Shown: positions 28,239 through 36,937, numbered from the stretch's first letter. The stretch is DNA of 64,000 nt from Betaproteobacteria bacterium (GCA_013298765.1 JAAFJA010000005.1:124001-188000); one strand, 5' to 3'. Translations and numbers: made by a program. Notes: a model not told the origin generated them from the sequence alone.

Positions 28239-28772
28239 ATGTTTAACGATGTCACTCGCCGCACATTTCTTCAATCAAGCGCGGCACTCGCCGTGAGTTT
28301 GCCGAGCGTGGGCGCGCTCGTGGCTGCGCCGCTTTTTGGCGTTGACGCCGCGCCTGTTTCATCGCTCGCGGGCACGCAGCCCGACGCTGATTTACTGCAC
28401 GCGCTGGGTGAACGCATCGGTCGCACTGCCGCGGAGCAAGTTTCCGCCAACGGCGACGCGCTGTCGTTGATGTATTTCGACTACGCGGGCCCGAGTGTTG
28501 CAGCGCTCAAAGCAGGCATCGTCGCAGGGCTCACGCAGCATTGCGGCAGCGCCGCAGCGTGTAACGAAATTTCGCTGCCCTACGGTGATCGTGTGGGCGT
28601 GGCGATCGTTCGAAATTTAGCCAGCGCGCAAGAGGTTCGTATCGAAATTGACGCGACCATGTTGAGCCATCTTGCGATGATCGAGGAGATGGCGCCATCG
28701 GCGGGAATCGCGAAGACGTCGCTCTTACAAGCCGACGCCTCCTATTTCTATCGCGCCACCGAACGGGTGTAG
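28239..28772 (+). CDS. Tat-exported protein of unknown function
   Basis: The 177-residue protein starts with a twin-arginine signal (VTRRTFLQSSAALAVSLPSVGALVA), so it should be folded before export to the periplasm. The mature part is small, helical and has a possible disulfide (HCGSAAACNE). No cofactor motif or family is recognisable. Orthologues of Tat substrates this small often bind a cofactor or partner enzyme, but no such partner gene is next to it. It converges with the LysR gene. Confidence 0.65.
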   Translation: MFNDVTRRTFLQSSAALAVSLPSVGALVAAPLFGVDAAPVSSLAGTQPDADLLHALGERIGRTAAEQVSANGDALSLMYFDYAGPSVAALKAGIVAGLTQHCGSAAACNEISLPYGDRVGVAIVRNLASAQEVRIEIDATMLSHLAMIEEMAPSAGIAKTSLLQADASYFYRATERV

Positions 28773-28787
28773 AAACGAAAAGCGCCG

Positions 28788-29732
28788 CTACGCTGCAAAG
28801 CGTGCGGTGTGTTTGGGTGTTGCAGCGAGTGATGGCTCGTTCGATAGCGCTTCTAGCGCGAAGTCAACAAAGGCCTTCACTCGCGGCGCGATATTCTCGC
28901 GGTGGGGGTACTGCAGCACCATTTCGCGCTTTCCTGGCGAATTCGAATCATGAAGCACGATCTTCAATCGACCCGCGACCAGATGCGGCCAAGCAAAATG
29001 CAGCGAGACACGGGCGATGCCAAGACCGAGCACGGCGGCATCGCCCACGGCCTCCGTATCGGACACAATCAATGCGGGTGAGCTGGTTTCAAAAAGCGTT
29101 GTTTTGCCACCGCTGCCTTTGAATTCCCACGCGACGGTTTGGCCCGACGCAAATCGCAGTTGAATGATGCGATGTTGGTGCAGATCGCTCGCCGCCTTCG
29201 GTACGCCAAATTTTTTAAGGTAAGCAGGGCTCGCCACCAGAACGCCAGCGAGCCCGCAAATCCGACGCACGATCATCGAGGAGTCGACGATCTCGCCGCC
29301 GCGAATGGCGACGTCGTATCCCTCGCGCACAATATCCACGCGACGATCGTCGAAGGCAAGATCAAGCCGCACATCCGGGAAGCGCTTCTGAAAATCTGGC
29401 ACCAGCGGCATTAGATAGCGCCGCCCAAACGCTGCACCTGCTGTGACGCGTACGAGCCCGCTTGGCGAGCGCTCTAAATCGCGAAGGGCTTTAGTCGCCT
29501 CGTCAAGAGTGGTGAGCCCAGGCGCGGCGTGAGAATAGAACGCGCTTCCTTCTTCCGTGAGCCAGAGTGAACGCGTGGTGCGATTGAAGAGCCGTGTGTC
29601 AAGGGACTCTTCAAGGCGGCCTACGCTCGCGGCGACGGCTTGCGGCGTGAGATTCAACCGAGTCGCCGCCTTGGTGAAGCTGCCTTCTCTCGCCGTTGTG
29701 ACGAAGGCGAGAATGCCACTCAAGTGTTCCAT
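28788..29732 (-). CDS. LysR-family transcriptional regulator
   Basis: A 314-residue LTTR. The N-terminal winged HTH (GSFTKAATRLNLTPQAVAASVGRLEESL, residues about 16-43) is followed by the periplasmic-binding-like effector domain from about 90. ATG 29732 gives the typical start MEHLSGILAFVTTARE. It is divergent from the NAD(P)-binding oxidoreductase gene at 29894 and, as usual for the family, probably regulates it from the shared 160-bp region. Confidence 0.92.
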   Translation of the reverse strand: MEHLSGILAFVTTAREGSFTKAATRLNLTPQAVAASVGRLEESLDTRLFNRTTRSLWLTEEGSAFYSHAAPGLTTLDEATKALRDLERSPSGLVRVTAGAAFGRRYLMPLVPDFQKRFPDVRLDLAFDDRRVDIVREGYDVAIRGGEIVDSSMIVRRICGLAGVLVASPAYLKKFGVPKAASDLHQHRIIQLRFASGQTVAWEFKGSGGKTTLFETSSPALIVSDTEAVGDAAVLGLGIARVSLHFAWPHLVAGRLKIVLHDSNSPGKREMVLQYPHRENIAPRVKAFVDFALEALSNEPSLAATPKHTARFAA

Positions 29733-29893
29733 GATGCCTTTAAATCTGATTCGGTTGATGTGATCTCGCACTTCTAATTTACAAGAAAAAGTTGTAAATC
29801 AATCAACGTCGTATCTATTTTTCATTTGTTGAAACGCCGCAAAAATTCTCCCATCGCAACCGAAACATGTTTTCGAACTCAGGAGTAAGGGTC

Positions 29894-30739
29894 ATGGCAA
29901 ACAAAATCCTCGTCACTGGCGCAACCGGCAACATCGGCAAAACGCTGGTGAATGAACTCAAGGCGCTGGGCGCAGACTTCGACGTGATGAGCAGCAAAGC
30001 GCAAAGCGTGACCCATGCGCGGGTGGGAGATTTCAACGATCCAACGTCACTGGAGAGAGCGTTTACTGGCATCGATACTCTCTTCTTGCTCCTCCCGCTC
30101 ACCGAGAACAAGCTTCAGCTCGCGAAGAATGCAGCGGCGGCAGCGGTAGCTGCGGGTGTCAAACACATTGTGCGATCCAGTGGTGCAGGTGCCGATCCAA
30201 CTTCGAGTTTCGCTCTACCAAAATTGCAGGGCGAAATTGATGCGTTGCTCGAGCAAACCGGAATTCCAACGACGTTTCTGCGCCCGGCAGGCTTCATGCA
30301 GAACTACGTGACCTACCAAAAGCAAGCGATCAAGGACGGCACGATCTACATGGCTGACGCGGGTCAAGCGCAGTCGTTGATCGATGCCCGCGACATTGCA
30401 GCGGTAGCTGCGCGCGTATTGGTCAACCCCGCCGCACACGTCGGCCGTGCCTACACACTCACTGGCGGCGAGGCGTTTACAGGCGCGGACGCTGCGGCGA
30501 CGCTTTCAACGTTGCTTGGGTGCGACGTCAAACACGTGAGCGTGCCGAATGCGGCTGCAGTTAGCGCGATGAAGGAATGGCAGATGCCCGCATGGTTGAT
30601 CGAGTTGATGGATTCGCTCAACAAGATTGTGAGCGCTGGTTACGCGAGTGGCGTTTCTCCCGATGTGGAGAACATTCTCGGACGCAAGCCCCGCACGTTT
30701 GCCACGTTTGCTAGCGATCACGCGGCGTACTGGCGATAG
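29894..30739 (+). CDS. NmrA/QorB-type NAD(P)-binding oxidoreductase-like protein
   Basis: A 281-residue atypical short-chain dehydrogenase family member. The dinucleotide motif GATGNIGKTLV begins at residue 7, and HIVRSSGAGADP and FLRPAGFMQNYV match the NmrA-like/QorB group, which includes quinone reductases and redox sensors. ATG 29894 has AGGAGTAAGG just upstream and was preferred over an ATG 27 nt earlier. It is divergent from lysR, a common pairing for inducible detoxification genes. Confidence 0.88.
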   Translation: MANKILVTGATGNIGKTLVNELKALGADFDVMSSKAQSVTHARVGDFNDPTSLERAFTGIDTLFLLLPLTENKLQLAKNAAAAAVAAGVKHIVRSSGAGADPTSSFALPKLQGEIDALLEQTGIPTTFLRPAGFMQNYVTYQKQAIKDGTIYMADAGQAQSLIDARDIAAVAARVLVNPAAHVGRAYTLTGGEAFTGADAAATLSTLLGCDVKHVSVPNAAAVSAMKEWQMPAWLIELMDSLNKIVSAGYASGVSPDVENILGRKPRTFATFASDHAAYWR

Positions 30740-30785
30740 TTCATCCGATCCGAGTGTGCGGACGAGGTAGCATTTAGAAATAAAC

Positions 30786-30811
30786 TTATAGGCCCAAGTA
30801 AATTGGGGCTA
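30786..30811. repeat. Dispersed palindromic repeat, copy 5
   Basis: TATAGGCCC-AAGTAAATTG-GGGCTA is the compact form of the palindrome family, here with one mismatched position and a 10-nt spacer. It lies between the oxidoreductase and the acyltransferase genes. Confidence 0.55.
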
Positions 30812-30894
30812 GAAGGCTAAATTAAACTTTATTGAGAGTAAAAAATTAGACCGCTCGTTCCAATGTGCGCGGGGAAAAGCGAAATAAGCTTTGC

Positions 30895-31461
30895 TCAATT
30901 TCGCTTGGCGAACTTCCATGGCGCGGCGTTTGCTGGCGTGTGGCCCAAACCGCGCGCGGGTGCGATAGATCGGTAGAACGCGTCGATCCGAAGGAGATCC
31001 GCATCCACATCGTCGCTGGGGGTGAAGAGCTCAGAGATGCGCACGCGCTTGTTTTCGAAATCAAACGTACCCAGCACGATCGGCACGTTCGCGGCTTTTG
31101 CCACGTAGTAGAAGCTCGAACGCACATGATCGCGGTAGCTACGTGTGCCCTCGGGCGCGATCACGAAGCGCATTCTTGGCTCGCTCGCAAATCGCACGGC
31201 CATTTGTTCGGAAAATCCGCTGCCGCCCGTGCGATCTACGGGAACACCGCCGACCGCGCGAAAAAACCAACCCCAGGGCCAAACGAACAACGAAGTTTTC
31301 CCCGCATAGCGCAGCGCGTCACGCGTTGCGCTGAGCCCCGTCGCCCATTTGGTGAGCAATCCCACCGGAAAATCCCAATTGCTGGTGTGCGGGTAGACGA
31401 CGATCACGCACTTCTCTGGCATGGGATCAATCACTTCAATCGACCAGCCCCACATTCGCAT
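30895..31461 (-). CDS. PlsC-type acyltransferase; prophage inserted just upstream of its start
   Basis: Residues from MRMWGWSIEVIDPMPEK form a complete 1-acylglycerol-3-phosphate-acyltransferase-like core. Motif I is PHTSNWDFPVG (HX4D), and motif III-like FVIAPEGTRS follows. The prophage left end seems to lie about 15 nt upstream of ATG 31461. It has cut the gene from its native promoter and perhaps from a short N-terminal stretch, since relatives often begin a little before the MWGW segment. The frame stays open into phage DNA (to 31689), but those upstream residues look non-coding. The missing upstream part should lie beyond the right end of the prophage, outside this window. Confidence 0.75.
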   Translation of the reverse strand: MRMWGWSIEVIDPMPEKCVIVVYPHTSNWDFPVGLLTKWATGLSATRDALRYAGKTSLFVWPWGWFFRAVGGVPVDRTGGSGFSEQMAVRFASEPRMRFVIAPEGTRSYRDHVRSSFYYVAKAANVPIVLGTFDFENKRVRISELFTPSDDVDADLLRIDAFYRSIAPARGLGHTPANAAPWKFAKRN

Positions 31462-31476
31462 GTGTGGGTGAGTGAA

Positions 31477-31636
31477 TGATTTGGCAGTAAAAAAACAAAA
31501 CCCGCCAACAAAAAAACGCGCCGCGATGACGTGTTGCTGCGGGTTCCGTGCAATTCGGAAGATTTGCGACCGATTTTGCAGTTTTGTGCGGCTGTTCGGA
31601 ACTACGACAGCAATTTGCGGGCGATTTGGCAGTAAA
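31477..31636. promoter_or_regulatory. Prophage left end with repeated transposase-binding-like motifs
   Basis: GATTTGGCAGTAAA occurs at 31478-31491 and 31623-31636, and the related GATTTTGCAGTTTT at 31572-31585. In Mu the ends carry three MuA sites (L1-L3) with the outer one starting 2-5 bp from the terminal TG, which fits this layout. The 196-bp region 31462-31657 has no gene. Confidence 0.65.
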
Positions 31637-31657
31637 TGGGCACTAACATCGGCGTGC

Positions 31658-32494
31658 TTACCGATTTGTGTGGCCCCACCAGGCCACATGCCCGTAAATC
31701 TGCACTTCGCGTTGATCGAGGGCGTTCGGGCTGATCGTGAATGTCTCGTATGCGCCGTTGTCGGAGATTACGCTGAGCGTGCCGTCTGGGCGACGCTGTA
31801 ACCGCTTCACATACTGCTGACCGTCAATCATTATTGCGTAGATATCATCGCGCGCCGGTTTCGTGTCTCTGCGGTCAATTAAAACTAAATCCCCGTCGTG
31901 AATCGTTGGCCGCATCGAGTCGCCGCGCGCCACTGACAGCGCCAACATATCGACTTGACCGCCAAACGCGCGGTTGATCCAGTCGCGTTCAAAGTAGCGC
32001 GTGCCGATTACTTCGTCGAACAGCACAACCTCACCCGTGCCCGCGCTCAAAGGCGTGCGATACAGCGGAATAGCCACGCAACCAAACGGTGTCTGAGGCT
32101 CGTTCAGTCGATGCTCTACCTGTTTCGGCTGCACGCGGTATTCAGAACTCACGCGAAAAGATGGCATGTCAATGTAAGTGTCATCGCCACCCGCGCCCAG
32201 CGCTTCGTAAAAGCGAGAGATTACGCCGGGTTGCCGTTGTTGCAGGATCAAGAGAATCAGCGATAAACGGTCGCCTGGAATCGCGGCCTCATTCGTGATG
32301 TAGCCATCAAGCGTGCGCTTAGGAATGCCTGTTTCCAGCGATAGCTTTTCGGTGCCGCCTGACTCTCTTGCAAGATTCCGCAAAAGTTCAGCGATGCGCT
32401 TCCGATACAGAGCTTGCGCGTCTTCAAATACTTTTTTGAAGTGCTCGTGCTTTGTGTCGGAGTTCGATGTGTCGGACTTCGATAACTCAGACAT
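31658..32494 (-). CDS. S24/LexA-type phage repressor
   Basis: A 278-residue leftward repressor that keeps the prophage silent. The N-terminal half has an HTH-like region (EKLSLETGIPKRTLDGYITNE, about 49-69). The C-terminal half is an S24 peptidase domain with a probable Ala151-Gly152 self-cleavage site (PLSAGTGE), Ser193 (GDSMRPTIHDGDLV) and Lys230 (YVKRL) as the Ser/Lys dyad. This is closer to lambda CI or LexA than to the Mu c protein, and implies induction by RecA (inference). Its 5' end overlaps part of the operator array. Confidence 0.9.
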   Translation of the reverse strand: MSELSKSDTSNSDTKHEHFKKVFEDAQALYRKRIAELLRNLARESGGTEKLSLETGIPKRTLDGYITNEAAIPGDRLSLILLILQQRQPGVISRFYEALGAGGDDTYIDMPSFRVSSEYRVQPKQVEHRLNEPQTPFGCVAIPLYRTPLSAGTGEVVLFDEVIGTRYFERDWINRAFGGQVDMLALSVARGDSMRPTIHDGDLVLIDRRDTKPARDDIYAIMIDGQQYVKRLQRRPDGTLSVISDNGAYETFTISPNALDQREVQIYGHVAWWGHTNR

Positions 32495-32596
32495 TTTTGG
32501 TTTCCCTTACTCCGACTGTCGGAGTTCCTATAACTCATTGAAAAACAAGGGTTTGCGTTGATCCCGCAAACTCCGACGAACCCTCGAACTCCGACA
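32455..32596. promoter_or_regulatory. Immunity operator array
   Basis: Six half-sites of TGTCGGAGTT or its complement occur: 32455-32464, 32470-32479 (one mismatch), a perfect 17-bp palindrome ACTCCGACTGTCGGAGT at 32509-32525, 32569-32578 and 32587-32596. They span the start of the repressor gene and the repressor-ner gap. They are the obvious candidates for repressor binding. Confidence 0.75.
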
Positions 32597-32619
32597 GCAA
32601 ATAATTCTCTTGATACCGC

Positions 32620-32678
32620 TTGACATATTTGCGGAATCTCGTAACAATTCGCAGAAATCAGCAACTAATCTGCGAAAT
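32620..32678 (+). promoter_or_regulatory. Early promoter with Ner-site-like repeats
   Basis: TTGACA at 32620-32625 is followed after 17 bp by AACAAT (32643-32648), a plausible sigma-70 promoter reading toward ner and the transposase. Overlapping it are three related boxes: ATTTGCGGAAT (32628-32638), ATTCGCAGAAAT (32647-32658) and AATCTGCGAAAT (32667-32678). The latter two are inverted relative to each other. They could be Ner or repressor sites. Confidence 0.6.
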
Positions 32679-33018
32679 GAACGTACCTAGCGGCAAAAAC
32701 TTACGTGATCCTGCAAGACGCTGGAACTGGCTCCTAACGCAACTTAAAGGGCGCGGCCAATCGCTCGCAACACTCGCGCGCAGCCTTGAAATCAGTCGTT
32801 CCGCCGTTCAGTGCGCCAAGTACGCCCCTTACCCGCGCGTTGATTTCGCGATTGCAAAAAGTCTGGGTGTTGCGGTGCATGAGCTGTTTCCTGAGCGCTA
32901 CGACGAAGACGGCTCGTCGATTGGTAGAAAGATTGGCAGACCCAAAAAGTCTCTTGACAAAACTGTACAAGAGATTGCGGGATCACGCAATCGCTCGTTG
33001 CGTAAAGGTGCGCGATGA
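32677..33018 (+). CDS. ner: Ner-like early regulator
   Basis: A 113-residue DNA-binding protein. The block SLATLARSLEISRSAVQCAKYAPYPRVDFAIAKSLGVAVHELFPERY matches the Ner/Nlp family, which dampens early transcription and the repressor promoter after Mu-type infection. ATG 32677 (MNVPSGKNL) was preferred over an upstream ATG at 32620, which lies at the promoter. The stop overlaps the transposase ATG (ATGA), indicating translational coupling. Confidence 0.85.
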   Translation: MNVPSGKNLRDPARRWNWLLTQLKGRGQSLATLARSLEISRSAVQCAKYAPYPRVDFAIAKSLGVAVHELFPERYDEDGSSIGRKIGRPKKSLDKTVQEIAGSRNRSLRKGAR

Positions 33019-35285
33019 GCAAAACCCACTACAGCGCCGTTGAGTTGGCCGGGTTGCCGGGAATGCCCAGCACCGAGCGAACCGTGCAACGCCTTGCGTT
33101 GCGCGAGAGCTGGCCATCGCAGAAGCGCCAAGGCCGTGGTGGTGGGCGTGAATACCCCCTGGCCTGTCTGCCGCAAGTAACACGCGAATATTTGATTACT
33201 CAACAGCTCACCGCTCCGGTGGGCGCTCTCCCGCCCTCTGCGCCGGTTACGGGCTCGCTCCCTGTGATCGCCCCCACCGTAGAGACCACGACAAAACCCT
33301 CCTCCTTACCCGTCGTGGCGGAAAGAGCGCCCACCAAAGCGGTTATTGCTGCCGCTGATAGGTTCGCTGTTGCGGTCAAAGCCGAAGAATTGACCGAAGG
33401 CCAGCGCCTATGTGCCGTGGCCAGAATGGCCCTACTCGAAGAAGCCTACGCCCTGCACCGTGGCGGCATCGCGCTTGAAGCTGCCTTCACCATCATCGCC
33501 CAGAACGCCGCGCGCGGCATTCTCAAGCCTGAGCTGCAAATGCAGGTCGCGCACGCCAACGCCCGCGCCACCGAAAGCCGCAGCCTGTCCGCGCGCGCCA
33601 TGCTCAATTGGCACAGTTTTCTAAAGCCTGTACCGCTGGGCAACCCTGCTGCGCGTCTGGCCGCGCTTGCTCCGCACGTACCGCAGAAAACGTTACAGCT
33701 CCCGCCTGAAATTCTCTGCGTCATCGCAAAGCTCGACACATCCGGCAACAGTGTTGCCGCCGCTGCCCGTGAATACGCCAAAGAAAACGGCTTCGGGCGC
33801 GACGACGTAGAAATCAACCGCCTCTATCACCGTGTCGCCCGCGCTCTCAAAGAAAAGGTGCCGAACGCCGTCGTTCACAAGCTGCGCAATAGCGGCGCAG
33901 GTTTGACCGCGAAAAAGCCCTATATCACCCGCAGCACCAAAAACCTATTACCCAACGATATTTGGGTGGTTGACGGCCACAGCATGAAAGCCAAATGGGC
34001 GCATCCCGAAACCGGCAAGCCCTTCGTTCCTGAGCTAACCGTCGTCATGGATTGGCACAGCCGCCGCGTGATCGGTTGGTCGGTATCGCTCTCGGAAAAC
34101 TCGCTCGCCGTCTGCGAAGCCGTATTGAAGGCTGTTGCCGCCGAAGGTGTCTGCGGCCTGATTTATTCCGATATTGGCTCAGGGATTAACGCGGGCAACA
34201 CTCAAGCGCTTTACGCCACCTTCGGCATTGAGCACAAAACAGGGCGCCCCGGCAATCCGCAGGCGCGCGGCGTCATTGAGCGCGCCTGGGCCTCGCACGC
34301 AATCGAAGTCGCCCGCAAAAACCCGATGTTTCGCGGCTCGGGCGTTGATCGCGACACACTGCGCCGCAACGCGATTGCCGTGGATAAATCGATTCGCGCA
34401 GTCAAGCGCGGCGAAACCAACGTCGTGCCATTCGCACAGCTCCCCCCGCTCTCCGAAATGTTCTACGCGCTCGCCGAAGCGTTTGACGACTACAACAATC
34501 GCGCGCATCGCGGCTTGCCTCGCCACGCTGGCGAGCCCCGTCACTACACGCCAAACGAATGGCACGCCATCGGCCTACAAAGCCCCGATTGCGCGATTGA
34601 GCGCATCGACCCGCAAGCCTATTGGCTCATGTATATGCCCTACATCGTCACGCAAGCCAATCGTGGGCGCGTCAAGTTCTATAAGCAGGTCTACGCCAAC
34701 GCCGACCTCTATCGTTTGGTTGATGGCAAATCCGTGCGCGTTTACTACGACGTAACCGACCCCCGCAAAGTCTGGGTTGCCGACATGGACGGTCGCCTCA
34801 TTTGCGAAGCCGAGCTAGACGCCGACAGCCGCGACGTAATGCCCATGTCCGTCGTTGAGCGCACCCGCCTTCGCCGCATCAACAACCAAACGAAGCGCGT
34901 TGCGCAAAAGCTGGACGATTTGCAAGAAGAGCGCGAGGGAATCGTCCACTACACCCGCCAAGCCTTTGCTGCGCCTGAACCGCCGAATCTTCCCGAAGTG
35001 GACGAGTTTGAGCGCGCCCCAATCAAAGCCGAGCCGCAACCTGTTCGCCCGGTCGCCTCGGTATCGCCCACCGCTCAGCGCCCCATTTTCCGCGACCCCG
35101 AAGACCGGTATCGCTGGCTCATGGAAAACCGCGCGGCCTGGGCTAACGCCGATGTCAAGTGGCTTGCCGCTTATGTCGAGAGTGACGCCTACCGCGACAG
35201 CCTAGAGATTTTCGAGCGCGAAGGCATTGCCTGGATCGAAGACGACGAAGGCGATGCGCCAGTTTTTAGAGGGGCTGCGGCCTGA
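33015..35285 (+). CDS. DDE transposase, MuA-like
   Basis: A 756-residue transposase that cuts and joins the phage ends during lysogenic insertion and replicative transposition. The N-terminal part has Mu-type winged-helix DNA-binding character (STERTVQRLALRE, QGRGGGREYPL). The catalytic core carries Asp320 (VVDGHSMK), Asp386 (YSDIGSGIN) and Glu422 (GVIERAW). The D-to-E spacing is 35 residues, as in retroviral integrases, versus about 55 in Mu itself. The C-terminal 200 residues, Pro-rich near the end, should contact the MuB-like ATPase. Confidence 0.93.
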   Translation: MSKTHYSAVELAGLPGMPSTERTVQRLALRESWPSQKRQGRGGGREYPLACLPQVTREYLITQQLTAPVGALPPSAPVTGSLPVIAPTVETTTKPSSLPVVAERAPTKAVIAAADRFAVAVKAEELTEGQRLCAVARMALLEEAYALHRGGIALEAAFTIIAQNAARGILKPELQMQVAHANARATESRSLSARAMLNWHSFLKPVPLGNPAARLAALAPHVPQKTLQLPPEILCVIAKLDTSGNSVAAAAREYAKENGFGRDDVEINRLYHRVARALKEKVPNAVVHKLRNSGAGLTAKKPYITRSTKNLLPNDIWVVDGHSMKAKWAHPETGKPFVPELTVVMDWHSRRVIGWSVSLSENSLAVCEAVLKAVAAEGVCGLIYSDIGSGINAGNTQALYATFGIEHKTGRPGNPQARGVIERAWASHAIEVARKNPMFRGSGVDRDTLRRNAIAVDKSIRAVKRGETNVVPFAQLPPLSEMFYALAEAFDDYNNRAHRGLPRHAGEPRHYTPNEWHAIGLQSPDCAIERIDPQAYWLMYMPYIVTQANRGRVKFYKQVYANADLYRLVDGKSVRVYYDVTDPRKVWVADMDGRLICEAELDADSRDVMPMSVVERTRLRRINNQTKRVAQKLDDLQEEREGIVHYTRQAFAAPEPPNLPEVDEFERAPIKAEPQPVRPVASVSPTAQRPIFRDPEDRYRWLMENRAAWANADVKWLAAYVESDAYRDSLEIFEREGIAWIEDDEGDAPVFRGAAA

Positions 35286-35344
35286 AACACCCACCAAGGC
35301 CGCAGCCAGTAACGCAAATTTCCTAACCCACCCTAGGAGCTAAC

Positions 35345-36085
35345 TTGAAATACGAATTTGTCAAAACCGCCAATTACGAGCGTCTACTAAAAGCCATCCG
35401 CCGCGCTGACACGCGCGGCGCAAAAGAAGCGGGCATGATCTTTGTGCAGGGGCATCCCGGCATCAGCAAATCAAAGACTGTCGAGCAAATCGCGATCACT
35501 GATCCCGGCGCGGTGTTCATTCGCGCAAAGCAGGGTTACACCGTGTTTGGCTTCATGCGTGAGCTGGCGCGTGAACTCTCGATTGACGCCGCCTGTCGCC
35601 CCGATGAGTTGTTTCGCCGCTGCCTTGCCGCGCTTGCCCAGCGTTCAGGCGCGAAGATCGTCATTGACGAAGTACAGCACTGCCTGATTAACGGCGCGGC
35701 AGTGCTTGAGAAAGTGCGCGATTTCAGCGACATGACCGGCATTGTTGTTGTGCTTGTCGCAGGCGAGGAGGGCGTCTGGGAACGCCTGGGCCGTCGCCCC
35801 CAGCTCGCAAGCCGCGTGTGTGAAGTCGTCACGCTGGAGCGGCTCACCGAAAAAGACTGCGCCGCCGTATGCGCCCAGCTCGCCGACGTGCAAATTGCCC
35901 CCGATCTTGTCAAGCGAATTCACGCCGACAGCAAAGGGCTCATGCGCCTCGCGCTCAACGCCATTGCCAACGTCGAGCAGATTGCGCGAAACAACGACCT
36001 AAAAACCGTCGCCGCCAAAGACTGTGAAGGCTTTGACCTCTGTGTGTCTTGGGCCGAGAAAAAGATCGCGTTTGACCGCAAATAG
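35345..36085 (+). CDS. MuB-like AAA+ ATPase, transposition target selector
   Basis: A 246-residue ATPase. The P-loop is FVQGHPGISKSKTV (near 33-46), a variant of GxxGxGK(S/T) with Ser where Gly is usual. Walker B is KIVIDEVQHCL near 104. MuB-type proteins bind target DNA and deliver it to the transposase. The start is TTG 35345 with AGGAG 7 nt upstream. It follows the transposase gene by 59 nt. Confidence 0.9.
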   Translation: MKYEFVKTANYERLLKAIRRADTRGAKEAGMIFVQGHPGISKSKTVEQIAITDPGAVFIRAKQGYTVFGFMRELARELSIDAACRPDELFRRCLAALAQRSGAKIVIDEVQHCLINGAAVLEKVRDFSDMTGIVVVLVAGEEGVWERLGRRPQLASRVCEVVTLERLTEKDCAAVCAQLADVQIAPDLVKRIHADSKGLMRLALNAIANVEQIARNNDLKTVAAKDCEGFDLCVSWAEKKIAFDRK

Positions 36086-36093
36086 GCCCGGCA

Positions 36094-36678
36094 ATGAACA
36101 AGGCTCCCACCCCGATTGAGCGGATCGTTCAAGTCATGTGCGACGCGGGCGATTCAAGCGTTGATTACGGCTATCTCGAAGAGAAAACCAAGCTCCCGCG
36201 CCGCGCCATCATGCAAGCGATCAACCGCGCATCTACGCGGCAAATCGACTATTTTCAAAAGATCACGCCGGGCGTCTATCGCCTCACGCACGCCGGGCGC
36301 GAAGCCCTGTGTAAAGGCTGCGTGCATCGCCCCAAAACGCGCACCAAGCCCCTGAAACACATGCTTGAGGGCGCAACCGGCATCCGCGCGATCATCTGGA
36401 AGTTGCTGCGCATGAATCGTGTCGCCAACATTCCCGATTGCATGATCGCCGTTTCGCTGTATGCCCAGAAACACGGCATCAAAAACGCAGAAAACCAAGT
36501 GCGGTTTTACGTGAATGCGCTCGTGCGCGCCAACTTCCTCGCGCGTCGCGGAAGGCGGCGCTCCTACAGCTACGCCCTCGTCAATGACCCCGGCCCCAAA
36601 GCCCCGGTGCTAACGGCGGGCGGTCGCTTCTATGAGCCCAACCGCGCCGAATGGATTGAAGGAGGCGGCAATGTCTAA
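36094..36678 (+). CDS. Phage early protein with winged-helix-like N-terminus
   Basis: A 194-residue basic protein with no named family. Residues about 5-65 look like a winged helix (VDYGYLEEKTKLPRRAIMQAINRAST ... KITPGVYRLTHAGREAL), and a second similar module appears around 95-155 (IWKLLRMNRVANIPDC ... NQVRFYVNALVRANFL). The last residues overlap the next gene by 8 nt. DNA binding is the best guess; the position directly after the MuB-like gene suggests a role in early replication or regulation. Confidence 0.7.
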   Translation: MNKAPTPIERIVQVMCDAGDSSVDYGYLEEKTKLPRRAIMQAINRASTRQIDYFQKITPGVYRLTHAGREALCKGCVHRPKTRTKPLKHMLEGATGIRAIIWKLLRMNRVANIPDCMIAVSLYAQKHGIKNAENQVRFYVNALVRANFLARRGRRRSYSYALVNDPGPKAPVLTAGGRFYEPNRAEWIEGGGNV

Positions 36679-36937
36679 AGAGCTTTACGCGTGCTCTTGG
36701 GCTAGCGGCCAAATCACGTTCCACTTCACGCCGCCAAAGGGCGCAATCGTGGTCGCCCGTGGCGTCCCGTCGAAAGTGCGATCACTTATCAAGGCGACTG
36801 CGCGACAAGGTTACGACGGAAAAACAATCTTTCTCCCCGGTGTTCCCGAAGCTGAGATCGGTAAAGAGGCTTTTCAAGCGCTTTGCAGATACACGCGTCG
36901 GATTCATCGGCGTGCACGCGAAGGGGTAACGCTATGA
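36671..36937 (+). CDS. Small phage early protein, unknown
   Basis: An 88-residue protein starting at ATG 36671 after GGAGGCGGCA. It has a beta-rich N-terminus (YACSWASGQITFHF) and a basic helical C-terminus (YTRRIHRRAREG). No family is recognised. It overlaps both neighbours, so it is translationally coupled within the early operon. Confidence 0.65.
   Translation: MSKELYACSWASGQITFHFTPPKGAIVVARGVPSKVRSLIKATARQGYDGKTIFLPGVPEAEIGKEAFQALCRYTRRIHRRAREGVTL

Noticed and set aside
31462-31689. N-terminal extension of the acyltransferase frame to 31689
   Set aside because: These residues come from the prophage end and the repressor 3' region; the conserved protein starts at about 31461.
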